A stretch of 64,000 nucleotides of DNA from positions 434,001-498,000 of the forward strand of contig CAVSJR010000003.1 in the NCBI GenBank assembly GCA_963728285.1, in the 5' to 3' direction. Under the pieces are notes generated by a model that saw nothing but the letters and a program-made list of their open reading frames with translations, was not told the DNA's origin and ran no database searches. This document shows, in pieces, positions 18,827-26,919 of this stretch (positions within the stretch are counted from its first letter, which is position 1; each line of letters begins with the position of its first letter). Source of the DNA: CAVSJR01 sp963728285. Its GTDB lineage: Bacteria; Actinomycetota; UBA4738; HRBIN12. The position numbers and the translations under genes are program-made.

Positions 18827-20797
18827 TCGGATCCTCCCGCCACCGGCGCGGGCACCGCGCGATCGGGGTCGGCGGCGACGCCGCTGCGAAGCCCGAATCC
18901 CCTGAGCGAGACGAGCTTGGGGTTCCGCGCGATCAGGAACACGGTCGGCCGCTTGAAGAAGTACACGACGAACAGGTCGAGCAGGGTCGCGACGCCCAGC
19001 GTGAGCGCGAATCCCCGGACGGAGCTCACGGCCGTCAGGTACAGCCCCGCGGCGGCGAGGATGGTCACGATGTCCGCGGCGACGATCGTCTTGTACGCGC
19101 GCTTGAACGCCGGCGCGACCGCGGAGCGGGGCGTCTTGCCGCTCCGGACCTCGTCCTTCAGCCGCTCGTAGAACACGATGTAGGAGTCGGCCGTCACGCC
19201 GAGCGAGATCACGAGCCCGGCGATGCCCGCGAGCGTCAGCGCGTAGCCGAACGCGCGACCCGCCAGGGAGATGAGCGCGATCGCGAGGATGGCCCAGATG
19301 CACATCCCGACCATCGCGACGATCCCGAGCAGCCGGTAGTAGAGGAGGAGATACAAGCGCGAGGGCGACGAGGCCGACGATCCCGGCGACGAGCCCCTGG
19401 TGCAGGGACTCCTCGCCGAGCGTGGGGCTCACCGTGACGAGCTGCTGCTGGGTCAGGGCGACGGGCAGCGCGCCGGCGTTCAGCGTGGTGGCGAGGTCCT
19501 TCACCTCCTGCTCGGTGAAGTCGCCGGTGATGACGCCGCTCCCGTTCGTGATCGCGCTCTGGATCGTCGGCGCGGAGATGACCCGCTGATCGAGGATGAT
19601 CGCGAGCTGCTGGCCGACGAGCCTGGTCGTCACGTCGCCGAACTCCTGCGCGCCGTCGCCCGTGAGCTCGAACTGCACCTGCCACCCGGGCGTCGCGTTG
19701 GGATCGTCCTGCGTCGCGGACTGAAAGATCGGCGTGGCCTTTCGGATCGCGTCGCCGGTGATCTCGACGGGCCCGAGCTGGTACTTGACGTTGCCCTCAC
19801 CGAGATAGGTCACGGGCTGGTCCTGCAGGGCCTCGAAGCCGCACTTGGGCTGCGATTGCTCGGCGACGGTCGCGCACGTGACCGGCGTCGACTCGTACTG
19901 CGGGTCGCCGGGGGCGATCGTGCCGGTCACCTGCCGCTCCTCCAGGCGCGCCGTCGTCCCGATCAGCTTGATGAGCCGGTCCTGCCCGGTCTCCTGCAGC
20001 CTGGTCTCGGCCTTGTCGCGCGTGAGGAAGCACCCGAGGTTCTGGCCGGCGGAGCTGATGACGCAGTACTTGGCCGCGACCGGCTTGGGCTCCACGGCGG
20101 CGAGCTCCGCCTCGGCCGCCTCCTCGGAGCCGAAGCAGCCGAAGCTCGTGTTCCCCTCCCCGATCAGGCAGAAGTTCCGTTGCGTCGCCACCGTGAGATC
20201 TGCCTTCGCCTGATCCGCGGCCGCCTGATCGGCGAAGCAGCCGAAGCTCTGGCCCGTCTGCCCGATCAGGCAGAACTGGTCGGCCTGCTTCTGCACGGAG
20301 GCCGCCTTGAGCGCCGCGTCGGCCGCCTTCTGTGTGTCGAGGCACTGAAGCTGCACGCCGCTTGCATCCATGATGCAGTACTGCTTCGACTCGGGCTGGA
20401 CCTCGATGGCCTTGAGGGCGGCATCGGCCTCGGCCGGGGACGCGGCGCAGCCGAAGTTCCGATCGTCCTTGCCGATGAGGCACGTCGAGTCCACGACGCG
20501 CCGCTGGATCGTTCCGTTCGCGAGCCCGGGGATCTGCACCTCGATGTTCGTGCCGGTGACGAAGATGTCGGGCTCGCCGACGCCGAACGCGTCGACCCGG
20601 TTGCGGATGCTCTCGAGCGTTCGGTTCATGACCTGCTGGCTGGTCCCCTCCGGGGCCGACAGCGTGATCGAGACGCCGCCCTCGAGGTCGAGGCCGAGGA
20701 CGGGCTTCAGGTAGCCGGTCGCGAACCCGGCGATCGAGGCGAGGACGAGCACGGCCACGAACCCGATCGAGAGCCAGAGATTGCGCGTCTTCGTCAC
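18823..20797 (-). CDS. secD: Protein translocase subunit SecD with tandem Cys-pair repeats (one frameshift)
   Basis: SecD has an N-terminal TM (WLSIGFVAVLVLASIAGFATG), the SecD signature LGLDLEGGVSITL, NRVDAFGVGEPDI and IEVQIPG, then an unusual insertion at residues ~100-270, then the P1 end with QLAIILDQRVISAPTIQSAI and FTEQEVKDLATTLNAGALPV, and the C-terminal TM bundle (GVTADSYIVFYERLKDEVRSG). The insertion is five tandem ~35-residue repeats, each with C-x10-C (Cys106/117, 141/152, 176/187, 210/221, 245/256); a sixth C-x10-C pair is at 308/319. The frame breaks near 19356, just before YLLLYYRLLG. GTG 20797 overlaps the HD-gene stop (GTGA). Confidence 0.93.
19988..20500 (-). repeat. Five tandem ~105-bp coding repeats in secD (C-x10-C modules)
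   Basis: Codes for five copies of a ~35-residue module with approximate pattern [YF]-C-[LIV]-[IM]-x3-G-x2-[FL]-[GQ]-C-[FL]-x4-AA-x-A-x-L-x-A. Cys-to-Cys distance is exactly 11 in every copy, and copy spacing is 35, 35, 34 and 35 residues. Copies differ at DNA and protein level, so the array is old and maintained, not a recent slippage product. Confidence 0.9.
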
Positions 20798-21531
20798 GCG
20801 AGCTCGGCTCCGTTGATCGTGAGCTTGAACCGGCAGCCCAGCTTCTCGGCCGCGAGGCGGCACATCTGCATCCTGCCGAGGAAGATCTCGAAGTACTCCA
20901 TGACCTGGCTGATCGCGGTGTCGATCGTGAGTTCGAGGGTGATGGTTCGAGCCTCGGAGTTTACCCGCAGGAACGACTGTTCGGCCGCGTAGTTCACCCG
21001 GTCGTGGATGTCGAACTCGGGCTGCCCGGACTTGCGAACCCGGCTGCGGTGGACGTCCGACTTGTCGGCCAGGATGACCGCCGCGCTCTCGGGCGAGACT
21101 TGCGGCCCGTTGGGCTCCTCATGATTGGCCACGGCGGCGACGATCGTCGTCAGGTCGGTGGCGCCGACCTCCCCACGCAGGGCCTCGTAGACGAGCACGG
21201 CGCCGATCTGGCCATGGACCTCCCTCGACACCATGTTGCCCACGTCGTGGAGATAGCCGGCGACGCAGCCCCTGACCGCCTGGCGCTCGTCGAACTCCAG
21301 TCGCGTCAGCACCTGGAAGACGATCCTCGCGACGAGGTTCGCGTGGCGGAACCCGTGCTCGGTGTATCCGAGGCCCTCCATGACGCGATCCGCCGCCGAG
21401 ATGAACGTCGAGAGCTCGGGATGTGCTTGCACGAGCTCGAGCGTGATGCCGGTCGCCTCGGGAGCGCTCTCGGGGGCCTCGGAGATGACCTCGCCGGAGG
21501 CATTCGGCTGCGCCCGGGCCGGGTCCTCCAT
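20794..21531 (-). CDS. HD-domain phosphohydrolase-like protein
   Basis: A 245-residue protein with an HD domain: HGFRHANLVARIVF supplies the first His near residue 60, GYLHDVGNMVSREVHG the His-Asp pair near 95, and VAAVANHEEPNG a downstream His. The N-terminal ~35 residues are Pro/Glu-rich and probably disordered. The C-terminal part (EARTITLELTIDTAISQVMEYFEIFLGRMQMCRLAAEKLGCRF) is a conserved-looking extra domain. ATG 21531 overlaps the yajC stop (TGATG), and the stop overlaps secD. Substrate unknown; placement inside the yajC-secDF operon suggests coregulation with export, not proven function. Confidence 0.75.
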   Translation of the reverse strand: MEDPARAQPNASGEVISEAPESAPEATGITLELVQAHPELSTFISAADRVMEGLGYTEHGFRHANLVARIVFQVLTRLEFDERQAVRGCVAGYLHDVGNMVSREVHGQIGAVLVYEALRGEVGATDLTTIVAAVANHEEPNGPQVSPESAAVILADKSDVHRSRVRKSGQPEFDIHDRVNYAAEQSFLRVNSEARTITLELTIDTAISQVMEYFEIFLGRMQMCRLAAEKLGCRFKLTINGAELA

Positions 21532-21938
21532 CACCGCTTCGAGTCGTCTCCGACCTCATCGGCGGCATCGGCATTGCCGTCGCCGTCGCCGTCGTCGTCG
21601 GGCTCCTCGTCGGCCTCGTCCTCCTCGACGAAGCGCTGCGACACCGCGCGCTTGACCACCCGGATCCTGGTGCCCGGCGCGATCTCGACGGTCAGCAGCT
21701 CGTCGTCTTCGTCCATCGCGGTCACCGTGCCGAGGATCCCTCCGGCGGTCATGATCTCGTCGCCGACCTCCACGCTGGAGATGAGGTCGCGTTGGGCGCG
21801 AGCGCGGCGCTGCTGCGGGCGGATCAGCAGGAAGTAGAAGAGGACGCCCATCAGGCCGAGCGGCACCAGCAGCCCGAGCGCGCTTCCGCCGCCGCCCTCG
21901 GCTTGGGCGAGGACAACGTGGTGGAGGAGCGTGTGCAT
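21531..21938 (-). CDS. yajC: Preprotein translocase subunit YajC
   Basis: YajC is a single-pass accessory subunit of SecDF. The 135-residue protein has a Gly-rich N-terminus, one TM (LGLLVPLGLMGVLFYFLLI) ending in the signature RPQQRRARAQRD, then EVGDEIMTAGGILGTVTAMDEDD and a beta-strand region. The last ~35 residues are strongly acidic (Glu/Asp runs), longer than in E. coli YajC. AAGGAGG at 21946-21952 lies 7 nt before the ATG, and TATGCT at 21965-21970 is a plausible -10. First gene of the yajC-HD-secD-secF-apt-relA-dtd operon. Confidence 0.93.
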   Translation of the reverse strand: MHTLLHHVVLAQAEGGGGSALGLLVPLGLMGVLFYFLLIRPQQRRARAQRDLISSVEVGDEIMTAGGILGTVTAMDEDDELLTVEIAPGTRIRVVKRAVSQRFVEEDEADEEPDDDGDGDGNADAADEVGDDSKR

Positions 21939-21945
21939 GAGTCCG

Positions 21946-22019
21946 CCTCCTTGGCAGGTGCCGGAGCATACAGGCTATCGCGGGCCGGGCCGGGAGGCCG
22001 ACGAGCCGCCTGCCATACT
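21946..22019. promoter_or_regulatory. Divergent promoter region between yajC and the cupin gene
   Basis: On the minus strand TATGCT (21965-21970) precedes an AAGGAGG ribosome-binding site (21946-21952) for yajC. On the plus strand CATACT (22014-22019) lies 6 nt before the cupin ATG with no Shine-Dalgarno, suggesting a leaderless transcript. No clear -35 on either strand. Confidence 0.45.
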
Positions 22020-22025
22020 CGCTCG

Positions 22026-22385
22026 ATGCCGAGACGGGTCGACAAGCCCTGGGGCCACGAGGTGATCTGGGCGGACGGCGGATCCTACGTGGGCAAGATC
22101 CTCGTGATCGAGTCCGGCCGCCGCCTGTCGCTGCAGTATCACGAGGTCAAGGACGAGACGATCCTGGTGCTGAGCGGCCGGCTGCGCCTGCATCTCGAGG
22201 ACGATCACGGGGCGGTCGTCGTCTCCGAGCTCGGCCCCGGGGACCACCGGCACGTGCCGCCGGGACGGCGCCATCGCTTCGAGGCCGTCGACCGCGTGGA
22301 GATCGTCGAGGTCTCGACGCCGGAGCTCGACGACGTGGTTCGCCTCGAGGACGACTTCGGGCGCGAGGGCACGAGCGCGCCCTGA
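22026..22385 (+). CDS. Cupin-domain protein (mannose-6-phosphate isomerase type II-like fold)
   Basis: A 119-residue single-domain cupin. It starts MPRRVDKPWGHEVIWA, the PWG-x-E motif of the C-terminal cupin of type II phosphomannose isomerases. Metal ligands follow in LSLQYHEVKDETILVLSGRLRLH (H/E) and in GDHRHVPPGRRHRFEA. As a stand-alone module it may be a sugar-phosphate isomerase or epimerase-like protein or a regulatory cupin; substrate unknown. It is transcribed away from yajC and converges on ruvB. Confidence 0.8.
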   Translation: MPRRVDKPWGHEVIWADGGSYVGKILVIESGRRLSLQYHEVKDETILVLSGRLRLHLEDDHGAVVVSELGPGDHRHVPPGRRHRFEAVDRVEIVEVSTPELDDVVRLEDDFGREGTSAP

Positions 22386-22398
22386 CCCGTCGAGGCCG

Positions 22399-23460
22399 CT
22401 AGAGCGGCAGCGCTCCCTCGGCCGTGACGCCCAGATGCCGGTACGCCCGTTCCGTGGCGACCCGCCCGCGCGGGGTTCGGTGCAGGAAGCCCAGCTGCAT
22501 CAGATACGGCTCGTAGACGTCCTCGACCGTCTCGGTCTCCTCGCCGACGGCGGCGGCGAGGGTCGACAGGCCGACGGGGCCTCCGCCGAACTTCCGGACG
22601 ATCGTGGTCAGGACCGCCAGATCGACCTTGTCGAGTCCCTGCTCGTCGACCTCGAAGAGCTCCAGGCCCCGTCGCGCCACCTCCCCGACGATCCGGCCGT
22701 CGCCCCGAACCTGGGCGAAGTCGCGCACGCGCCGGAGCAGGCGATTCGCGACGCGCGGCGTCCCGCGGGATCGGCCCGCGATCTCGGCCGCGCCGTCGGC
22801 GTCGAGCTCCACGTGCAGGATCCCCGACGAGCGGCGCACGATCCTCGACAGGTCCTCGCTCGAGTAGTAGTCGAGGCGGGGCGAGAACCCGAACCGCTCG
22901 CGAAGCGGCAAGGTGATCCGGCCCGGACGGGTCGTAGCGGCCACGAGGGTGAAGCGCGGCAGGTCGAGGCGGATGCTGCGGGCCGACGGACCCTTGCCGA
23001 GCACGACGTCCAGCTTGAAGTCCTCCAGCGCCGGATACAGCACCTCCTCCACGGCACGCGGCATCCGATGGACCTCGTCGACGAACAGGACGTCGCCCTC
23101 CTCGAGGTTGGTGAGGATGGCGGCCAGATCCCCCGGCCGATCGAGCGCCGGTCCCGACGACGGCTGGAAGCCGACGCCCATCTCCGAGGCCACGATCCAG
23201 GCGAGGGTCGTCTTGCCGAGCCCCGGCGGCCCGGAGAACAGCATGTGGTCGACGGGCTCGTCCCGGGCGCGGGCTCCCTCGATGAGCAGCGAGAGCTGCT
23301 CCTTGACGCGCTCCTGGCCGACGAACTCGTCGAGGCTCCTCGGGCGAAGCGCGGCGTCGAACTCGAGCTCGTCGTCGAGCACCAGCGGCTCGACGATCCG
23401 ATCGCCTGCGTCCTCGATCGCGATCGGCTCGTCCTCGTCGGGTCCGGTCGTCCTCGTCAT
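22399..23460 (-). CDS. ruvB: Holliday junction branch migration DNA helicase RuvB
   Basis: RuvB is the AAA+ motor of the RuvABC resolvasome. The 353-residue protein has RPRSLDEFVGQERVKEQL, Walker A FSGPPGLGKTTLA, Walker B DVLFVDEVHRMPRAVEE, sensor 1 LVAATTRPGRITLPLRERFG, and the winged-helix domain (VGLSTLAAAVGEETETVEDVYEPYLMQLGF). A ~25-residue acidic N-terminal extension precedes the core. It overlaps the ruvA stop by four bases. Intact. Confidence 0.96.
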   Translation of the reverse strand: MTRTTGPDEDEPIAIEDAGDRIVEPLVLDDELEFDAALRPRSLDEFVGQERVKEQLSLLIEGARARDEPVDHMLFSGPPGLGKTTLAWIVASEMGVGFQPSSGPALDRPGDLAAILTNLEEGDVLFVDEVHRMPRAVEEVLYPALEDFKLDVVLGKGPSARSIRLDLPRFTLVAATTRPGRITLPLRERFGFSPRLDYYSSEDLSRIVRRSSGILHVELDADGAAEIAGRSRGTPRVANRLLRRVRDFAQVRGDGRIVGEVARRGLELFEVDEQGLDKVDLAVLTTIVRKFGGGPVGLSTLAAAVGEETETVEDVYEPYLMQLGFLHRTPRGRVATERAYRHLGVTAEGALPL

Positions 23461-24026
23461 CCCCGCCCCACGCTCTGCAGCGCCTCTCGAAGCAGCTCCT
23501 CCACGCCCCGGTCCCCGTTCGACGACAGCCCTGCCATCGCCTCGCTCGCCTCTTGCGGCGACAGGCCGAGCGCGAGCAGCGCCTCCCGAACGTCCGACAG
23601 CGGCCCCTCGAGCACCACCACCTCGCCGCCCAATTTATCCTTCAGGTCGAGCGCCACGCGCTGGGCCACCTTCTTGCCGACGCCCGGCACGATCGTGAGC
23701 GCGGCGACGTCCCCCGATCCGACGGCCCGACGGAGGGCCTCCGGGGTGAGCGCCGAGAGGAACGCGAGCGCGACCTTCGGGCCGACCCCGCTGACGCTCG
23801 TCAGCATGTCGAACAGCTCTCGCTCCGATCGCGACGAGAAGCCGAACAGCACCATCGCATCGTCGCGAACGACCAGCCGAGTGAACAGGGCGGCGCGCCG
23901 ACCCGTCCCCGGAAGCTTGGCGATCGTCGACGCCGGCGCGAGGACCTCGTAGCCGACGCCGTTCACCGACAGCACGGCCCGCCCGGCCCCCACCTCCACG
24001 ACGGATCCCTCGATGGAGGCGATCAT
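23457..24026 (-). CDS. ruvA: Holliday junction branch migration protein RuvA
   Basis: RuvA binds four-way junctions as a tetramer. The 189-residue protein has the OB-fold start MIASIEGSVVEVG, the acidic-pin region VRDDAMVLFGF, two helix-hairpin-helix motifs (LTSVSGVGPKVALAFLS and LTIVPGVGKKVAQRV), and a C-terminal domain III that contacts RuvB. ATG overlaps the ruvC stop (ATGA). Length is normal. Confidence 0.95.
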   Translation of the reverse strand: MIASIEGSVVEVGAGRAVLSVNGVGYEVLAPASTIAKLPGTGRRAALFTRLVVRDDAMVLFGFSSRSERELFDMLTSVSGVGPKVALAFLSALTPEALRRAVGSGDVAALTIVPGVGKKVAQRVALDLKDKLGGEVVVLEGPLSDVREALLALGLSPQEASEAMAGLSSNGDRGVEELLREALQSVGRG

Positions 24027-24535
24027 CGCGAGCCCGCCCGCTCGGCCGCGCTCCGCAGCCGCGACCGCGTCAGGTGACAGAGGGCGACGGCGACGGCATC
24101 GGCCGCGTCGGCGTCCCTGGGAACGTCGCGCAGGCCGTGGACACGCGTGAGCGCCTCCTGCACCTGGCGCTTGTCGGCCGTCCCGAGCCCCGTGATCGCC
24201 ATCTTCACCTCGAGCGGACCGTACTCCTCGAGGGGAAGGCCCGCCTCGGCCGCCGCCAGCAGGATCACGCCGGTCGCGCGCGCGACCGCCATGGCGCTCG
24301 ACGCGTTTCGATTCCACGCCACGCGCTCGACGGCGACCGACGTCGGTCGCTGCGTCGCGATCGCGTCCCGGATCGCCCGGGCGATCCGCTGCAACCTGGA
24401 TGCCTCGTCGAGGTCGGCGGACGTCCGCACGGTGGCCGCCCACACGAGCTTGGTCTCCCGGCGCTCGCGGGCCACCGCGGCCACGCCGATGCGGGCGATG
24501 CCCGGATCAACGCCGAGCACGCAGGCATCGAACAT
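24023..24535 (-). CDS. ruvC: Crossover junction endodeoxyribonuclease RuvC
   Basis: RuvC resolves Holliday junctions. The 170-residue protein has the first catalytic Asp in VLGVDPGIARIGVA, Glu in VAVERVAWNRNASSAM, and the last acidic residues in DADAADAVAVALCH. A TAGACT -10-like box (24542-24547) lies 6 nt before the ATG, so this start is probably leaderless and begins a ruvC-ruvA-ruvB unit separate from yebC. Confidence 0.94.
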   Translation of the reverse strand: MFDACVLGVDPGIARIGVAAVARERRETKLVWAATVRTSADLDEASRLQRIARAIRDAIATQRPTSVAVERVAWNRNASSAMAVARATGVILLAAAEAGLPLEEYGPLEVKMAITGLGTADKRQVQEALTRVHGLRDVPRDADAADAVAVALCHLTRSRLRSAAERAGSR

Positions 24536-24541
24536 GTGTTC

Positions 24542-24547
24542 AGTCTA
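24542..24547 (-). promoter_or_regulatory. -10-like TAGACT, leaderless start of ruvCAB
   Basis: TAGACT on the minus strand 6 nt before the ruvC ATG. The same hexamer is found 8 nt before alaS and 8 nt before the first phosphoesterase gene. Confidence 0.5.
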
Positions 24548-24616
24548 TGGGCGGCGGGGGGCCCGGGCAATCAGCCGGCGCCATGGATGCCGTCGTCGTC
24601 CACGGCCCCCGGACGC

Positions 24617-25367
24617 TCACCCGCGCTCGGCCATCACCGACTCGGGGATGTCGAAGTTGGCGTACACGCTCTGGACGTCGTCCAGCTCCTCGAGCGCCTC
24701 GAGCAGGTTGAGGACCGACTTGGCCTGGGAGCCCTCCACCGGGACCGTGCTCTGCGGCACCATGGTCAGCTCCGCGGAGACCATCGAGATCCCCTCCCCC
24801 TCGAGCGCATCCCGCACGGATGCGAAGGAGCCGGGGTCGCTCGTGATCTCCCACGAGCTCTCGGAGTCGTTCACGTCCTCGGCGCCGGCCTCGAGGACGA
24901 GCTCGAGGAGCCGCTCCTCCTCGGGCGCCTCCTCCTTCTCGACGAGGACCACGCCCTTGCGCGAGAACATCCACGCCGTGCTGCCGGGGTCCCCGAGGTT
25001 GCCGCCCTGCTTCGTGAAGGTGTGGCGGACCTCCTGGCTCGTGCGGTTGCGGTTGTCGGTGAGGGCCTCGACGAGCATCGCCACGCCGCCGGGGCCGTAG
25101 CCCTCGTAGGTGACCTCCTCGTATCTCGCGCCCTCGATCTCGCCGGTGCCGCGCTTGATCGCGCGATCGATGTTGTCGCCGGGGACGGAGAAGGTGCGAG
25201 CCTTCTCCACGGCGGACGCGAGGGTCATGTTCCCCTCGATGCTGCCCGCCTCCCTCGCGCGCGGCGACCTCGACCGCCCGCAGCAGCTTCGCGTACATGT
25301 TGCTGCGCTTGGCGTCGGTCGCCTCCTTCTTGCGCTTGATGGTGCTCCACTTGGAGTGGCCCGACAT
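24617..25367 (-). CDS. yebC: YebC/PmpR-family protein (one frameshift)
   Basis: YebC proteins are about 250 residues and act on transcription or on ribosome stalling at proline runs. Visible: N-terminus MSGHSKWSTIKRKKEATDAK, then after a frameshift near 25248 (REGG to SIEGNMTLASAVEKAR) the family core RAIKRGTGEIEGARYEEVTYEGYGPGGVA, TDNRNRTSQEVRHTFTKQGGNLG and GSTAWMFSRKGVV, ending DDVQSVYANFDIPES. Removing one base in a G-rich stretch restores the frame, so the shift is probably an error. It lies between pdxT and ruvC, the usual actinobacterial place. Confidence 0.94.
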
Positions 25368-25371
25368 GCCG

Positions 25372-25929
25372 CTACACCTTCCCCAGGACGTAGGCGTGAA
25401 GCTCGTGCTCCCCGACCAGCTCGGGATGGAAGGATGCCACGAGGAGGCTCCCCTGCTCCAGCACCACCGGGTGGCCCTCGTGCTCGGCGAGGACGCGCAC
25501 GCGCTCGCCGACGTCCTCCACCAACGGCGCCCGGATGAACACGCCCCGGACGGGGTGGTCGAGCCCCTCGACGTCGACGTCCGCCTCGAAGGAGTCGACC
25601 TGCCGCCCGTAGGCGTTGCGGCGCACGCCGATGTCGAGAAGGCCGAGGAGCGGCTCCCCCTCGACGACCCGCTCGGCCATCACGATCATGCCCGCGCAGG
25701 TCCCGAGCATGGGCATGCCGTCGGCGGCGCGCTCGCGGATCGGCTCGACGAGGCCCGCCGAGCGTGCGAGCTTGGCGATGGTCGTGGACTCCCCGCCGGG
25801 GATCACGAGGCAGGAGGCCTCGGCGAGATCCTCCGGGGTGCGAACCTCGAGGGGAGACGCGCCGGCCGCGGCGAGCATCCGCGCGTGCTCCCGGAAGTCG
25901 CCCTGGAGCGCGAGGACCCCGGCCTTCAC
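25372..25929 (-). CDS. pdxT: Pyridoxal 5'-phosphate synthase glutaminase subunit PdxT
   Basis: PdxT supplies ammonia from glutamine to PdxS for vitamin B6 synthesis. The 185-residue class I glutaminase has VLALQGDFREHARML at the N-terminus, VIPGGESTTIAKL near residue 43, the nucleophile in MLGTCAGMIVMA, and the catalytic His-Glu in LLVASFHPELVGEHELH. It begins 9 nt after pdxS. Intact. Confidence 0.95.
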   Translation of the reverse strand: MKAGVLALQGDFREHARMLAAAGASPLEVRTPEDLAEASCLVIPGGESTTIAKLARSAGLVEPIRERAADGMPMLGTCAGMIVMAERVVEGEPLLGLLDIGVRRNAYGRQVDSFEADVDVEGLDHPVRGVFIRAPLVEDVGERVRVLAEHEGHPVVLEQGSLLVASFHPELVGEHELHAYVLGKV

Positions 25930-25938
25930 GCGGCGCGC

Positions 25939-26826
25939 CTACCAGCCGCGCGTCTGGAGGAGGTGCTCCTCGCCGATCTCGGAGATCTCGATCCCCTGCA
26001 TCGGCTCACCGAGCCCGTGGGACACCTTCGCCAGCACGTCGGGGTCGTTGAAATGCGTCGTCGCCTCGACGATCGCGCGGGCGCGCGTCGCGGGGTCCTC
26101 GGACTTGAAGATCCCCGAGCCGACGAACACGCCGTCGACGCCGAGCTGCATCATGAGCGCCGCGTCGGACGGCGTCGCGAGCCCGCCCGCCGCGAAGTTG
26201 ACGACCGGAAGACGACCCTGCCGGGCGACGTCACGAACGAGGTCGACGGGGGCGCCGAGCTCCTTCGCCTTCGTCACGTACTGCTCGGGACGAAGCGTCG
26301 TCAGCTCGGCGGCCTCGCGAAGCATCGTTCGCTGGTGGCGGACGGCCTCCACGACGTTGCCCGTGCCGGCCTCGCCCTTCGTGCGGATCATGGCGGCGCC
26401 CTCGGCGATCCGCCGCAACGCCTCCCCAAGGTTGCGCGCGCCGCACACGAACGGGACCGTGAACGCCCATTTGTCGATGTGGAACTCCTCGTCCGCGGGC
26501 GTCAGCACCTCGGACTCGTCGACGTAGTCGACGCCGAGCGCCTGCAGCACCTGGGCCTCGACGAAGTGCCCGATGCGCGCCTTGGCCATCACGGGGATCG
26601 AGACGACCTCCTTGATCTCCTCGACCTTCGTGGCGTCCGCCATCCGCGCCACGCCGCCGTCCCTGCGGATGTCGGCGGGGACACGCTCGAGCGCCATGAC
26701 CGCGCAGGCGCCCGCGTCCTCGGCGATCTTGGCCTGCTCGGCCGTGGTGACGTCCATGATGACGCCGCCCTTCAGCATCTCCGCCAGGCCGGACTTCACT
26801 CGGAAGGTGCCGGTCTCCCGCTCCAC
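25939..26826 (-). CDS. pdxS: Pyridoxal 5'-phosphate synthase lyase subunit PdxS
   Basis: PdxS condenses ribose 5-phosphate, glyceraldehyde 3-phosphate and ammonia to PLP. The 295-residue TIM barrel has KSGLAEMLKGGVIMDVTTAE, ALERVPADIRRDGGVARM, the active-site Lys stretch IPVMAKARIGHFVEAQ, the second Lys in MIRTKGEAGTGNVVEAVRH, and phosphate-binding GVFVGSGIFKSEDP. GTG start with GGGAGGAG upstream; TACACT at 26860-26865 is a likely -10. Heads the pdxS-pdxT-yebC unit. Confidence 0.96.
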   Translation of the reverse strand: MERETGTFRVKSGLAEMLKGGVIMDVTTAEQAKIAEDAGACAVMALERVPADIRRDGGVARMADATKVEEIKEVVSIPVMAKARIGHFVEAQVLQALGVDYVDESEVLTPADEEFHIDKWAFTVPFVCGARNLGEALRRIAEGAAMIRTKGEAGTGNVVEAVRHQRTMLREAAELTTLRPEQYVTKAKELGAPVDLVRDVARQGRLPVVNFAAGGLATPSDAALMMQLGVDGVFVGSGIFKSEDPATRARAIVEATTHFNDPDVLAKVSHGLGEPMQGIEISEIGEEHLLQTRGW

Positions 26827-26859
26827 GGGTGGTTCTCCTCCCTATTCGCGCTGCCACGT

Positions 26860-26865
26860 AGTGTA
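26860..26865 (-). promoter_or_regulatory. -10-like TACACT of the pdxS-pdxT-yebC unit
   Basis: TACACT on the minus strand about 33 nt before the pdxS GTG, with a GGGAGGAG ribosome-binding site between. The gap lies between pdxS and the 3' end of the AAA ATPase gene, so a promoter is expected here. Confidence 0.4.
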
Positions 26866-26919
26866 CCGCCGGGCATCGGCCGCCGGTCGTTGGGACGATG
26901 CCCGGCACGATGCGACTGC

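Noticed and set aside
17708..20863. One continuous open frame spanning secD and secF, suggesting a SecDF fusion
   Set aside because: The middle of that frame (about 18830-19355) is Arg-rich non-protein-like sequence; the real SecD C-terminal TM bundle is in another frame and ends with an ATGA overlap with secF.
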